From positions 1,054,001-1,118,000 of the forward strand of contig PYIU01000001.1 in the NCBI GenBank assembly GCA_003415625.1: a DNA stretch of 64,000 bases, read 5' to 3'. Of this stretch, positions 33,810 through 44,767 are shown one piece after another. The notes below the pieces were generated by a model that worked only from the letters and a program-made list of their open reading frames with translations, was not told the origin of the DNA and searched no databases. This DNA is from Aquanectria penicillioides. Lineage: Eukaryota > Ascomycota > Sordariomycetes > Hypocreales > Nectriaceae. How positions within the stretch are numbered: the first letter of the stretch is position 1; every line of letters starts with the position of its first letter. The position numbers were made by a program, and so were the translations under genes.

Positions 33810-35403
33810 ATGTCAGACCCGAACACTATGGAGAAGGGGTTCGTGGTCACAGATGCCAAGGGGGAATCGACCACCAGCGTTGACAACCACGACACGTCAC
33901 GCGGCCAAGTAGATGACCTGACCGGATGGAAGCGCATGTTTTATAAAGCTGCATCCTTTGGTCGCGTTGAGCTTCGTGGAATCCAGCCTATCCCCGTCGA
34001 AGAGCGAACGGATACGCAGTTTGCAAATGTCTTCACCATTTGGTGGTGCATGAACGCCAATCTCCTTCCGTAAGTGGCATGACCTATTGCGATTCAGCAT
34101 TCATCTTATACAAGGGAGAGAAGGGGAAAACTAACCCATCTAAAGCATCACTTTTGGCATGTTGGGCCCCATCTACGGCCTGGGCCTACGCGACTGCTCG
34201 CTGGTCATCATCTTCTTCACGCTCCTCACTGCATTTCTTCCAGCCTACCTGTCAACAATGGGACCCAAGACCGGAATGCGTCAGATGATTCAAGCTCGTT
34301 TCAGTTTCGGCCGATACCTCGTCGCAGTGCCTGTGATCCTGAACCTTGCAACTCTTACCGGCTTCTGCGTCATCATGGCTGTCATTGGTGGTCAATGTCT
34401 CTCTGCCGTGGGTGATGGCAACCTGAGCCCTACCGTTGGCATCGTCATTGTTTCTCTTTTAAGTCTCTTCATCTCCTTTAGCGGCTTCAAGGTACTTCAT
34501 ATCTATGAGCGCTGGGCATGGATCCCCGCTCTCATTGCCATCATCATCGCGACAGGAACCGGCGGAAGCCATCTTCACGAGCAGGCTCCCGTTGAGCCTG
34601 TCACTGCCGCCAGCGTTCTCTCATTTGGAATGATTGTTGCCAGCTACATGATCCCGTGGGCTTGCCTAGCTAGCGACTTCACTACATACCTTACGCCTAC
34701 AGCTCCAAGCAAACGCATATTTGCGTACGCCTACGTTGGATTGACCGTACCTACCATCCTCTTGATGATCCTGGGTGCCGCCATCGCTGGCGCGGTTTCT
34801 TCTGTTGAGTCTTGGAACGAAGGCTACGAAACCAACCTCGTCGGCGGCGTTCTCGCAGCCATGCTGAAACCAGCTGGAGGATTTGGCAAGTTTGTTGTGG
34901 TTATTCTGTCTTTCAGCCTTCTCGGCAACATGGCTGCCACCTCATATTCCATCACGCTCAACTTTCAAATTCTTTTCCCTCAACTTATCAAAGTTCCTCG
35001 ATACGTCTTTGCGATTATCCTCACTGTCATTGTCATTCCAGTGTCAATCAAAGCTGCCACAGAATTCTTCGCCAGTCTTGAGAACTTTATTGCTTTGATT
35101 GGATATTGGGCTTCGGCATTCCTGGGTGTCGTCATTGTTGAACATTTTTGGTTCCGCAAGGGAGATTCTAACTCCTACAGCTTCGAGGCTTGGAATGATG
35201 CCAAGCTCCTCCCAGTTGGTGTCGCAGCACTTGCTGCAGGGATACTCAGCTTCGGTCTTGTAGTTCCTAGCATGGCGCAGGTTTGGTTTACTGGACCCAT
35301 CGCAGAGAAGACGGGTGACATTGGTTTTGAGCTGGCCTTTGTCGTGACGGGTCTGTTGTATGTGCCTCTGAGGATGTTGGAGAAGAAGATTAGCGGGCGC
35401 TAA
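33810..35403 (+). CDS. NCS1-family purine-cytosine permease-like transporter
   Basis: Two exons (33810-34069, 34146-35403; 76-nt intron) give 505 residues. The hydrophilic N-terminus of about 75 residues ends in GIQPIPVEERTDTQF, typical of the fungal Fcy2-like NCS1 group. About twelve TM helices follow, with the TM1 block WWCMNANLLPITFGMLGP and the TM3 block ARFSFGRY. NCS1 proteins import nucleobases, allantoin, hydantoins, pyridoxine, nicotinamide riboside or thiamine by proton symport. A planar N-heterocycle is therefore the likely type of cargo here. Two ATGs are possible at the N-terminus (33810 and 33828); the first was chosen. It is divergent from the DHA1 gene, sharing the inverted CCGGCAA motif. 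Confidence 0.92.
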
Positions 35404-35634
35404 GCTCCCAACGCTTGTCTCGCGGAGACTGTTCCTCTGTTCGATGAGGGAGTATCTTAATTTAGTCTAGTTGGCTTCTGCCATATAATTCACAGCAATT
35501 CCCCTGATGACACCATTGCCACTTGACATTTGACGCTCAACAAGCAGCTTACAGCTAGATCACTGCTGCTCTTTACAACATTCATGCATTTCAACCGCAG
35601 AACTCAATAACTATGTAACTCCTCAGTATTTTGA

Positions 35635-36359
35635 CTATTTCCAAGACCAGCCTTTGCTAAAATTATCTAAAGCATCAGACTCGGAAACCACGTCTGCATA
35701 CTTTGCATTGAGGTCAAATAAGTTGCCATTGTGTATTTCATCACTCCTGTCACCGCATGCCGCCCCCACAACCTGCAATTTGTCAGATAGTCTTCCAGAT
35801 GTTATTATAGCCTCTATAAACTTACCATAGGGCGGAAACCGTACTGCAAGGCATCCAAGGTTGTAGCTCTCACGCACCCGCTTGTGCTCACTCCGCAGAT
35901 GACAACAGTGTCGACGCCCTTGACTGTAAGCTCCGTCTGCAACGTGGTTCCAAAGAACCCACTGGGATACTTCTTCTTGATGACTGGTTCACCTGCACGT
36001 GGCACTAACCCGTCTACCCATTCATTTAGGCACCGAGTATCATCCTTATGCCACACCCTCAAGGTCTTTGCTTTTAACCAGAAGAGCCCAGCATCCTCCA
36101 TATTTGGCTCTGTGAACTCGACCGCAGTCCAGTACACGGGAATGTTGTTTGCTCTAGCCCCTGCCAGAAGTCTCTTCATTACATCTGGAGACTTCGTAGA
36201 GGGTTCATGCGCAGTGACGTCCAGAGGGGAACCCGGGGTCCAATACGCCTTGCAGACATCGATAAAGAGCAGAGCTGGCCGTTTCCCCCAGCCCATGACG
36301 GTTCCGTAACCGGAAGCGGCATATGAATCGGATTGTGGGTGAGGGGCGACAGATGCCAT
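35635..36359 (-). CDS. Isochorismatase-fold cysteine hydrolase (N-carbamoylsarcosine amidase-like)
   Basis: Two exons (36359-35826, 35772-35635; 53-nt intron) give 223 residues. The catalytic triad of the cysteine-hydrolase superfamily is visible: Asp34 in LLFIDVCKAYW, Lys129 in VIKKKYPSGFFGT, and Cys162 in CGVSTSGCVRAT with the usual preceding cis-peptide region. The KYPSGFFGT and TSGCVRAT blocks are closest to N-carbamoylsarcosine amidohydrolase and maleamate-amidohydrolase-type members rather than to nicotinamidase. It hydrolyses a C-N amide bond releasing ammonia; the substrate is unknown. It is divergent from the alpha/beta hydrolase at 36796, with three copies of the cluster motif between them. 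Confidence 0.9.
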
Positions 36360-36795
36360 GTTGAGTGATATGACAAGAGGTGGGGCTGTTGTTGCCGGGA
36401 ATGTGTAGGAGATGTTGAGTGTATAGAACTTGAGCTTCTAATGACCCTCTGGCTGAAACCCAGGCAGCACTATAAGTTCAGAATGCTTCAATCATTTGGT
36501 GCCAGTCGCAATCATTTCCTCTTTGCATAAGTTGCCACGAAACTGCCGGCAACTGTGGGTGTGGGTCGCTGTCTCAGTCGATTCGGGCCAGTTCCGGCAA
36601 TGAACGGCACACTGGCATGATAAGTGGGGGTTTGATAAGACAACGCATCCATGTGTGGAGTGCTACAAGTTGTCGTGATGACTCTCTAGAAGGTGATGAG
36701 GGGGGACTAACTCGACAGACAGCCTGACGACAAGCTAATGAAACAATTGAAGGAACTTCACTGCTATTGAAATTGAATAACCCTACCATCACGCC
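36360..36795. promoter_or_regulatory. Divergent promoter with three cluster motifs (amidohydrolase / alpha-beta hydrolase)
   Basis: TTGCCGG at 36392-36398; CCGGCAA at 36546-36552 (within palindromic TGCCGGCA); CCGGCAA at 36594-36600. The first is 33 bp from the amidohydrolase start codon. Orientation is mixed. Confidence 0.6.
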
Positions 36796-37889
36796 ATGTC
36801 CAACGATCGCAAAGTCTGGCAGCCACTCCACCCTGACGTTCGCGAGAGACTCGACCCTGAATACGTCTCATTCCACGATCAGTATATGCAGTATGTACAA
36901 CCTGATGATTTGAGAATTTGGGATGGTACTGCCCGGACCGAACCATCGCTTCCTCCAGGCGGAACCCCTCCCACGCCCGTAGGCAGCACGAAGGATTTTC
37001 AACTAGAAACGTTTCAAGTCAGAGCATATACTCCAACAGGGGAAAGCGACGAAGCCGGGTGGCCTGTTTTCATATGGTTTCATGGGGTGGTTGGGCCATT
37101 GGTGGTCTAGAGGATAACAAGGACTTCTGTACTTATATTTGCCAAGGTTCGTGATCTCCATTCTTCAAAATCGCCGATCCCACAAAACTAACAAAAGGGG
37201 AGCAAAAAGAATCGAGATGTATGGTTGTTACAGTTGACTACCGTCTCGCACCAGAGCACCCGTTTCCAGGAGCTGTTGAGGATGCTGTGGACGCCGTTCG
37301 GTGGGTTTGTTCAAGTCCGCCAGAACTAAGCAATATAAATATCTCAAAAATCGCCATTGGTGGGACATCTGCTGGAGCAAATCTCGCCATTGTAGCATCG
37401 CTATCCACAATTGATGACTCGGTCGATCTACCTTCCGCGAGGCCAGCATTCCCAAAGGTTGCGCCTTGTAGTCCTGTATCTCTTGTTCTGATTGTTCCGG
37501 TCGTGGACAATAGCGCAAAGGCCGACGGAATTTGGAAACGCAATGCGTTGACTGCACCGTGGCTAACGCCTGCAAGAATGGAATGGTATCGCAAGTTGTA
37601 CTTCACCAATATTGCGGACCGCAAGGAGTGGGATGCAAGTCCAAATTTTGCGCCCAATGCCTTGCTGAGGAGGCTTCCCAATACCTTGATGGTTGTATCC
37701 GAACAAGACATCTTAGCACCAGAAGCAGAGCACTTTGCAGGCCAACTGAAAGATTTGGGGGTGAAGGTTAACGTAATGAACATAGACGGCGGCACCCACT
37801 CTATACTCTCTCTCAGTGGGAAAATAGCCAGAGGGAAAAGAATGATGGGGGATGTTGCAAGCGAATTAAAGGCAGCTTTCTTGTGTTGA
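36796..37889 (+). pseudogene. HSL-type alpha/beta hydrolase with a one-base deletion in the HGGG motif
   Basis: Alpha/beta hydrolase-3 (hormone-sensitive-lipase group) esterase or amidase. Exon 1 is 36796-37146 and exon 2 is 37198-37889 (51-nt intron). In the oxyanion-hole region the DNA reads CATGGGGTGGTTGG, whereas HGGGW needs one more G. The frame shifts at about 37083-37086 and terminates at 37110. Downstream, in the other frame, WAIGGLEDN, then VDYRLAPEHPFP, the nucleophile elbow GGTSAGANLA, the acidic residue in SEQDILAPEAE and the His in GGTHSIL are all intact, so the rest is under little visible decay. Either a recent inactivation or a homopolymer error in the sequence. If intact it would be about 347 residues. 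By position it belongs to the same regulon as the amidohydrolase. Confidence 0.85.
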
Positions 37890-37963
37890 TCAACCCTAAG
37901 ACTAGTCAACATCTAAGAACTGGTATCATTCATACATATCGTTCATCTAATCATTTCTGTTTA

Positions 37964-40177
37964 TCAACTAGCAAGGCTGGGCATTCCCCAGTTCCCTGAG
38001 AGATCATAATGAAACCCCCCTTGCAGAAATGCATCAAGTTCGGCATCAAATAATTCATTAGCAAAAGTCATGGTTTGACCATTCCCCCCATCCTGGGGAA
38101 GGCAAGCGTTTGTAAATGGGGAAGAGTGAGTCGAGTCGCCTAACTCCGCTTCAGTTAATACCCGCCTGGCATCCGTGACTGCGGCTAGGCAATCCGTATC
38201 ACTTGGTCCTATAGCTTCTACTGGAATTTGAGAGCTCATGGGAGCCGCATTGTTATTTCCACTCATTGATTGTGGTGTCGGGGTAGCCATGTTAATTTGA
38301 TCATCAGCTGGGCTGACCCCCGTCATGGGAGTAGCAATCTGTTGGAGTCCCCGTTGCCATTTAGAGCTGGTAGGCCATGCTGCTTGAAGCTCCCCAAGGA
38401 CTTCGAGGGACTTCTGGGCCATAATCTCTGCTTTGTCCGCCAAAGAGGGACATAAAGCGGGGTGTCTCCATAGGTAGGTTGCCAACGACCCAGTCATATA
38501 AACACAGAAGACAAGAATTTGTGGAAACCCTTCGTCTGGGGCTCGCATGGTGAAGAATGCTTCGATCTGGCGGTAAAGTTGCTGTACGTTGGAGAACAGT
38601 TCATCGGATGTCTTCCGCCAGAATCCAATTGGAGTCCTAGCATTCAATTGTCTCGCAGGCTGTCCTGGCGATTGACAATCGTCAGGTCGAGCCTTGTCAG
38701 CTGCGTCTTGTGCACCAAGGCTCTCGCCATCTCGGTGATCATTTTCCTTCTCCCGGACCAACGCCGATAGTATATTTTCGAGGTAGATGCGTCGAGTGAC
38801 TATATTGCTTAATCTTAAGACCATTGTGATCGAGAGATATGCAAGGTGAAGTGACTCTGATTTCCAGCCCCTGAGATTCCAGACGGAAAACGTATGCCTG
38901 CGGGGGATGTTTTCCTCCCAGTTCTGCAACTCTTTGAGAGTCTTTTGGTGTTCGCTATCGCTTTCCCACGGAGGTACTTTGCTAATACTAAACCCTGTCC
39001 GTCCTGCACGTCGAGCAACTGTTCCCCAAAGGCTATGAGCTTGAATCAAGGTCGCAAACAAACACCTGGTTGATGAGTGCACAAGTTGCGGATTGTCAAG
39101 GGAAGGGGGAGTTCGAGCCAGTGCAGCCCGCTCTTGAGGGATAACCCCGAATGCAAAATCAGCTTCACTGCAAGGAAGTAGGGTAGTGATATCTTCTAAA
39201 GGAAATGGCGCCGGGGTTTTATAGCCGGAGTGAAGGTTCTCTTGGCTCTGAATCATCCAAAACACACGTCTTGCACTCTCAGATCGTACAAGTTGTTCTG
39301 CAGGGCAGCTTTCATCGCAAACATAGGATTCTTCGCAATGCAACTTCAGCAGGGCAGCCATGCGCACGGCAACGCCCATATCCATGCTAGAGCGGTCCCT
39401 ATCGCCATTTCCCCACTGGCAAATTGCGAGTAGAAAGAAGCCTTGGATCCGCTCAAGAGATGGCCTATACATCTCGGCAGGGACCATGGCCTTTGCGAGG
39501 TCCAAAAAGTATTCAGTGGCGCTGCTTGGGCTTCCATACCGTTGAGCTAGCGACGGTGTAAATCGGGCTGATATTGACAGGATGCATGTTACAAGAAATT
39601 TGTTGACAGAAGAGGGATTGCTCATCAAATCCTCTAAGAATACAGCCTTGGGGATAAACCCCAGTTGAAAATAAGATGTAACGAAGATTCGACACCCTTC
39701 AATGACTTCGTCCAAGGGCGGTAAGACATCCTCAACATTGAAGCTCGATGTTGGAATGAGAACTCGACTGGCTTTCGGACCGCACTCCACGGCTCGGTGC
39801 CGGAATCTTTCTGTGGGAGGACTGAGAGGAGCATACCGTTGAGGAATCCAAGCCGGAGGGTCGGGGCGCTGGTGATCATCTCCAGACCGACCAGCATCCT
39901 CAGTGACAATGCGCCGACGCCGGAACTGTCGATCCACATCTTTTTCGCCGCGGCGTGGAAAGTAACACTCAGAGGCAGCCTGGGAGCCGGCAATTCTGCA
40001 GGCATCGCAGGGGGGGCTATTCGTTTGATGAATACATTTGGAGCGCAGACGCCGGCAACGGCGGCAGGCAACCGGGTTGCGTCGCTTGACGGCAGTTCCA
40101 GGGTTTGATTGCCTCTGACTGCTATCGAGATTATTGGGCGGATTTGGCGCTCCGTGGGGGCTGGAAGGGTTCATCAT
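37964..40177 (-). CDS. Zn(II)2Cys6 transcription factor, probable cluster regulator
   Basis: Intronless, 737 residues. Zinc cluster at C38, C41, C48, C57, C60 and C71 (CRRCRRLRSKC, PPCDAC); the last spacing of ten residues is longer than usual. A basic stretch follows (RQFRRRRIV). The fungal_trans domain lies at roughly residues 160-450, with ILSISARFTPSLAQRYG and ESARRVFWMIQSQENLHSG. The C-terminus is acidic and Asn/Phe-rich, suitable for activation. It is the last gene of the 27-40 kb cluster. Its own promoter has two CCGGCAA sites 11 bp apart, so autoregulation is plausible. It is convergent with the alpha/beta hydrolase gene (74-bp gap). Either of the two adjacent ATGs may be used. Confidence 0.92.
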   Translation of the reverse strand: MMNPSSPHGAPNPPNNLDSSQRQSNPGTAVKRRNPVACRRCRRLRSKCIHQTNSPPCDACRIAGSQAASECYFPRRGEKDVDRQFRRRRIVTEDAGRSGDDHQRPDPPAWIPQRYAPLSPPTERFRHRAVECGPKASRVLIPTSSFNVEDVLPPLDEVIEGCRIFVTSYFQLGFIPKAVFLEDLMSNPSSVNKFLVTCILSISARFTPSLAQRYGSPSSATEYFLDLAKAMVPAEMYRPSLERIQGFFLLAICQWGNGDRDRSSMDMGVAVRMAALLKLHCEESYVCDESCPAEQLVRSESARRVFWMIQSQENLHSGYKTPAPFPLEDITTLLPCSEADFAFGVIPQERAALARTPPSLDNPQLVHSSTRCLFATLIQAHSLWGTVARRAGRTGFSISKVPPWESDSEHQKTLKELQNWEENIPRRHTFSVWNLRGWKSESLHLAYLSITMVLRLSNIVTRRIYLENILSALVREKENDHRDGESLGAQDAADKARPDDCQSPGQPARQLNARTPIGFWRKTSDELFSNVQQLYRQIEAFFTMRAPDEGFPQILVFCVYMTGSLATYLWRHPALCPSLADKAEIMAQKSLEVLGELQAAWPTSSKWQRGLQQIATPMTGVSPADDQINMATPTPQSMSGNNNAAPMSSQIPVEAIGPSDTDCLAAVTDARRVLTEAELGDSTHSSPFTNACLPQDGGNGQTMTFANELFDAELDAFLQGGFHYDLSGNWGMPSLAS

Positions 40178-40440
40178 GGAGCCATGGACAATTCATTCAT
40201 TACTGTACCACCAGCATTAGAAACGTGCAGGCGGGCAGACAAGCAACAATATTGACACCAAAGGAAATAATCCCCCTTTACGGGTTATCGATATCGTGCT
40301 TGGTCCGTGATAAGTTCGGCGGGGTCAGGCAAGTTTACCGGCAAGTTTCCGGCAAAAACTGATAAGCCTGTATTCGTATCGCGCTGAGTAATGCGCCCGC
40401 CACAGTTGGCGAATGAATGGGTCATGACATCATAACCAAT
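40178..40440. promoter_or_regulatory. Promoter of the cluster regulator with two CCGGCAA sites
   Basis: CCGGCAA at 40338-40344 and 40349-40355, in direct orientation and 11 bp (one helical turn) apart. An additional GGCAAGTTT at 40328 extends the phased pattern. They lie 161-178 bp upstream of the start codon. Confidence 0.6.
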
Positions 40441-41633
40441 CATGGAGAGTTGGCAGATTGTCAGACTGTGATATTGTTGTGGATGAAATACCGGTAGTTG
40501 AGGTAGCTATTGTGTGAGCATTTGATTTCCTTCCCGAGATCCCCACAAATGGTTTGTTCCTGTTGCCGTAAACTTGTAATTCTAATTTTTCAAAGCGATT
40601 TTTTAAATTTGCACATCGCCACCCACCTTTTTTTCTATAGACGCCATACATATGCCTTATCAATTTTTAAAATAGAAATTTATATACCTCTTCCCCTTCC
40701 TATCTCTAAGATATTTAAAATGAGAACGTTTCTGTTGACTGGAGCCTCTTCCTAAAATCACCTCGGTAAATCGAATCTCCTCATTACTCCTCACCACTCG
40801 TTCCACGGCAGTTTTTCCTGTCTTGGTCTCAGCATCTGGGGTGGTGGGTTACCGGGTTTTCTAGGGAGTAACGTCGGTTATAGACCGGCCCGAAAAGGTT
40901 CCTGGCCTCTGAGATGCCCTGCTATTGGACAATCGTTTCTAATTTGCCGCCTACAGCTGGGGTAAAAATTGGACCATACTGATCAGAATATACTTGACCC
41001 AAACTCTATCCAGGTCAGACATTCGATTTCCTGGGGGTTACAAGGGAGTTTCAACTACAAGTCCACTTTAAAAAAAAAAAAAGCCCACATGATCAGCATG
41101 TGCTGTCAAGCCCGGTGCTCACACCTTATTTGGGCTATGCTTGTCGCGACTCGGAGTAAAGCTGAACTGCAACGCTTCCCACTTGGTCCTAGTCTCCGAA
41201 AGTGTATGGGCTGGTAGACGGGCTTATATCCTTGTTTTTGCCTAAAACTGGCTCTTAAGACGAACTTCCAATCGTCTTTGTGAATAGGCCCGATGATATG
41301 GGGTGAGCGGGGGTGGGGGTTGCATTATTTGCGGAGAATATGGGGAAGCCTTCGGCATTAGAAACCACCGATGCGGATCCAAACTTGAGCACGGGGTCTT
41401 GCGAAGCCTCCCGAGAGAATCCATAGCAAGTTATCAATCTAGTCTTGCGCCCTTCAATACGACCGAGTAAATGACCGAGAATTCTAGGAATTCATGTAAG
41501 TCGGAGATGGTATCGGTAATAGAGACCGGGAGCTGGTCATACTAGCGAATATATATTGGAAGTTTTCCTTTGTTAGAAAAAGATTGCAGTTACGTCTTAA
41601 AGTACACTCGACGTTTTACCTAAGTTTCCAGCT
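40441..41633. other. Intergenic region before the carboxylesterase
   Basis: No gene is called. A few codons at 40721-40755 resemble the first residues of an SDR (M-R-T-F-L-L-T-G-A-S-S) but end at a stop; too short to support. A poly-A run lies at 41070-41082. Confidence 0.4.
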
Positions 41634-43576
41634 ATGCCTCCAGCGTCTAGTATTGCCCTTGTTGGTCTTGGGATTATTGGTCTTGTTGCGGCTAGAGCTG
41701 TTGCAAATGTCCGAGATACGGTGCCAATAGTATCAGTCAAAAACGGCTCATATGCGGGGCTATACAGCAATGAATATAATCAAGACTTTTTCCTTGGTAT
41801 CCCTTACGCACAGGTAGGTGGTTCATATATAACCAATGCCCTGAAATCTGACGCTGAACCTACAGCCACCTGTTCGTTTTCATCTAGCACAGGGGTTGGA
41901 TTCGTCCTGGGATGGCATCCACCAAGCAACAGCGTACCCGCCACATTGTTATGGCTATGGTTCTGATCAGATAGGATACGAACAATCAGAAGATTGTCTA
42001 TATCTGAACGTTATTCGCCCATCTGGTATCAAGAACACAGCAAGCTTACCGGTTGCTGTTTGGATTCATGGGGGAGGCCTCTACATGGGCGGCTCCGCTG
42101 ACCGCAGATACAATTTATCATTCATTGTCGAGCGGAGCGTTGAGATGGGCACCCCTATTATTGGCGTCAGCATCAACTACAGATTGTCTGCAATGGGATT
42201 TCTGTGCGGTGACCAAGCTAAAGAGGCAGGCATCGCAAACAATGGATTCCGCGATCAGCGTCTTGCTTTGCGTTGGGTCAACGAAAATATCGCGGCCTTC
42301 GGAGGCTCCCCCAGCAAAGTAACAATATTTGGAGAAAGTTCTGGGGCAGAGAGCGTCTCGGCTCAGGTTCTTGCATACAATGGTACGATCCTTGTTCCTT
42401 CTCATCTATGACCGATGCTAAGCTCCCCAGGGCGTAATGATGGTCTTTTTCGAGCTGCTGTTGCCGAGTCTGGCTTCGGTGGCGCCATCGGAAGATTTCC
42501 TGGAGGATTCAATGCGACAGTAGATATGCAAGCTACATACGACGAGTTTGTAGGTAACATAACGTCCTGTGCAAACTTGGTAGGTTCAAAAAAGGCTCTG
42601 GAGTGCCTCCAAAGAGCCTCATTCGACGAAATAAACTATGCATTGAACGTCAGCGGTGTGGGACCATGGCCGCCGGTCTTAGACTCCGATTTCATTGCAG
42701 ACTACCCCACAAACCAGATAAATAGTGGAAAGTTTCCCAAGATCCCGGTGCTAATCGGCGCCAACGCCGACGAGGGCACCGCTTTTGGCTCTGGAAGAGG
42801 CCCGAACGGTGGCGGCGTCAATACGGATACCGAGATGAGGGATGCTATTGCCGCAATCATTCCAGATGACGTCAAGGCCCATACAGGAAAGTCTGTAGAT
42901 GAGATCATTGACGAGCTGATGAACTTGTATCCCAACGATCAAAAAGTCGGTATCCCTTCATTGAAAACATGGCCCCACATCATCGAGCCCAACGATACAT
43001 ATGCAGCTGCCCTGGGTTTGCAGTACCGACGGACTGGTGCCCTGTTTGGCGACTTTTCGATGCAATATCAAAGACGCCGATCTAATGTTGCCTGGTCAAG
43101 CCACGGTATCCCTAGTTATGCCTATCGCTTTGATGTCACAGTTAATGGCCTGACTGAGATATATGGAGCTACACACTTTCAGGAGGTAGGAAACCAATTT
43201 TGGCTTCTCATACTGAGATAATACTAACAACGTTTGCCACTACTGAATTTAGGTTGCATTTGTGTTCCATAATCTCAATGGGGATGGATATGACACGAAT
43301 CCTTTTGGTGGTAATGGAACCTACCCCAATAATGCCAGAGCCCTCTCCAAAACAATATCTTCTGCCTGGATTAACTTCTTCACAAGTCTCAATCCAAATG
43401 GGAAAGGAAAGACTTTACTGAAGGGACAGGATTGGCCAGTTTATGAAGTTGGTAACCGTGGTACTGGAAGGAGCATTGTCTTTGATATAGGTGGTACCTT
43501 CATTGAATCTGATGATTGGAGATCAGGCGGGATGAGTTGGATGGCAGCCAATAGTTTGGCAGTATTTGGAAATTGA
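41634..43576 (+). CDS. Type-B carboxylesterase/lipase
   Basis: Four exons (41634-41813, 41866-42382, 42431-43185, 43253-43576) give 591 residues in one frame. The N-terminal hydrophobic segment (about residues 6-24) suggests a signal peptide or anchor, so secretion is likely. FFLGIPYAQPPVR opens the family domain; SEDCLYLNVIRP is the conserved disulfide block; WIHGGGLYMGG is the oxyanion hole; GESSGAESVS carries the nucleophile Ser. An acidic residue sits in GANADEGTAFG, and the distal catalytic His lies in VAFVFHNL/THFQE, where the usual HG.DL is replaced. That makes the His assignment uncertain. It hydrolyses esters; the substrate is unknown. No CCGGCAA motif is seen in its promoter, so it is probably not part of the cluster. 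Confidence 0.88.
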
Positions 43577-44767
43577 TTCCTGTCTGTAATATCCTTTCAC
43601 ATGCCTTTGGCGCTCTTGGCAGTAGCCTCTTTGTCAGGTGCGATATTACCGTCTCCAGCTTGCGTGTTGTCGTTTGTGGGCTTCCTCTCTTGTTTTCGTC
43701 TACGAGTTTAGGCCTGACTCCTAAACAAATTAAACTGACTGGATCAGTCGGTGTGAGTCGTGAGGTGACACAGAGGAATGGTCACACGAGCCAATAGTTG
43801 TACAATCATCGGAAATCGTCGGTCCTCCGTAGTTGGTTGTTGTAGTAGTCTGCCTTCGGCTGCGTGCGTACAGCCCACTAGTCAATTTTTGTCTCACATG
43901 GTGCCAAATTTACTTTGTCTTGTCTATCTTGACGAGGCTGTGTCGTAGACTGCAGGTCCTTCGCTGGTGCGCATGTTGGGAAAGCAGACCCCAAAAATAG
44001 ACCAACTACGAACTTCTAGAAGGTGAGAAATGTCAGGCGGCCAACAGCTGTTCAAGCTTTGTGCTAACAATGGATGAATTCTAATTTTTGAAGGTCGGTA
44101 ATGACCTACCTCGGTGGGAATGGGCTAGTTTCTGATGCAGCAAAAACATCAAAGCTCGCCTCGCAACAAGTAGTGTGTTTCATGGGTATCGTTGCTAAAC
44201 CTGCATTATAGATCGAGCTAGCCCACTCATAAGCTCTTACTCATCCAAAGGCAAAGACTTGCAAAAACTCAGGCATGATTGCTTCAAATCATTTCGAGTC
44301 TGTACTGCGTAATTCGCTTGACGGGACAGTTAGTATCCATTCATATCTTCGTATCCACCTTGTTTATTTTCCTTTTTCGTGAAGCTATCAATGCACTGCC
44401 CCTCTTGCTGAAAGATTGTCTACTATCAAAGAACCCCGTTGAAATTTCGAGTATTGCTTGACCTCTCACCCGGTTTGCAAGTGCACCGTGCATCCCATCA
44501 AATGCTTTCAGCTCCTAGATGAATCCACTTTCATTTCGGCCTTTTCCTTCCATCTGAAAGAATTTCGTTCGTTGAGGTGCATACGAGGATGTATTTAAGA
44601 TGGACAACAACTCTTCAACCCTTCACCACCTTCATCCTTCATCTAGCACCTCGCTTCCTCAATCATTTCATTTGTGAGCAGAGATCCTTGCCGTCAATGT
44701 CAAGAGCAATTGGGAAATTCCAAGTGGCTAAAGCAGGTTGAAATCTGCCCCCATCAAGGTTGTTGTC
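43577..44767. other. Intergenic region
   Basis: No gene, RNA or strong repeat is recognised. Confidence 0.4.

Noticed and set aside
39987..40058. Two CCGGCAA sites (39987-39993 and 40052-40058) as further operators
   Set aside because: They lie inside the regulator's coding region, one in the zinc-cluster codons, so they may be coincidental and were not counted as promoter sites.
40721..40755. Possible SDR start (M-R-T-F-L-L-T-G-A-S-S)
   Set aside because: Ends at a stop after eleven codons and no further SDR motif follows in any frame.
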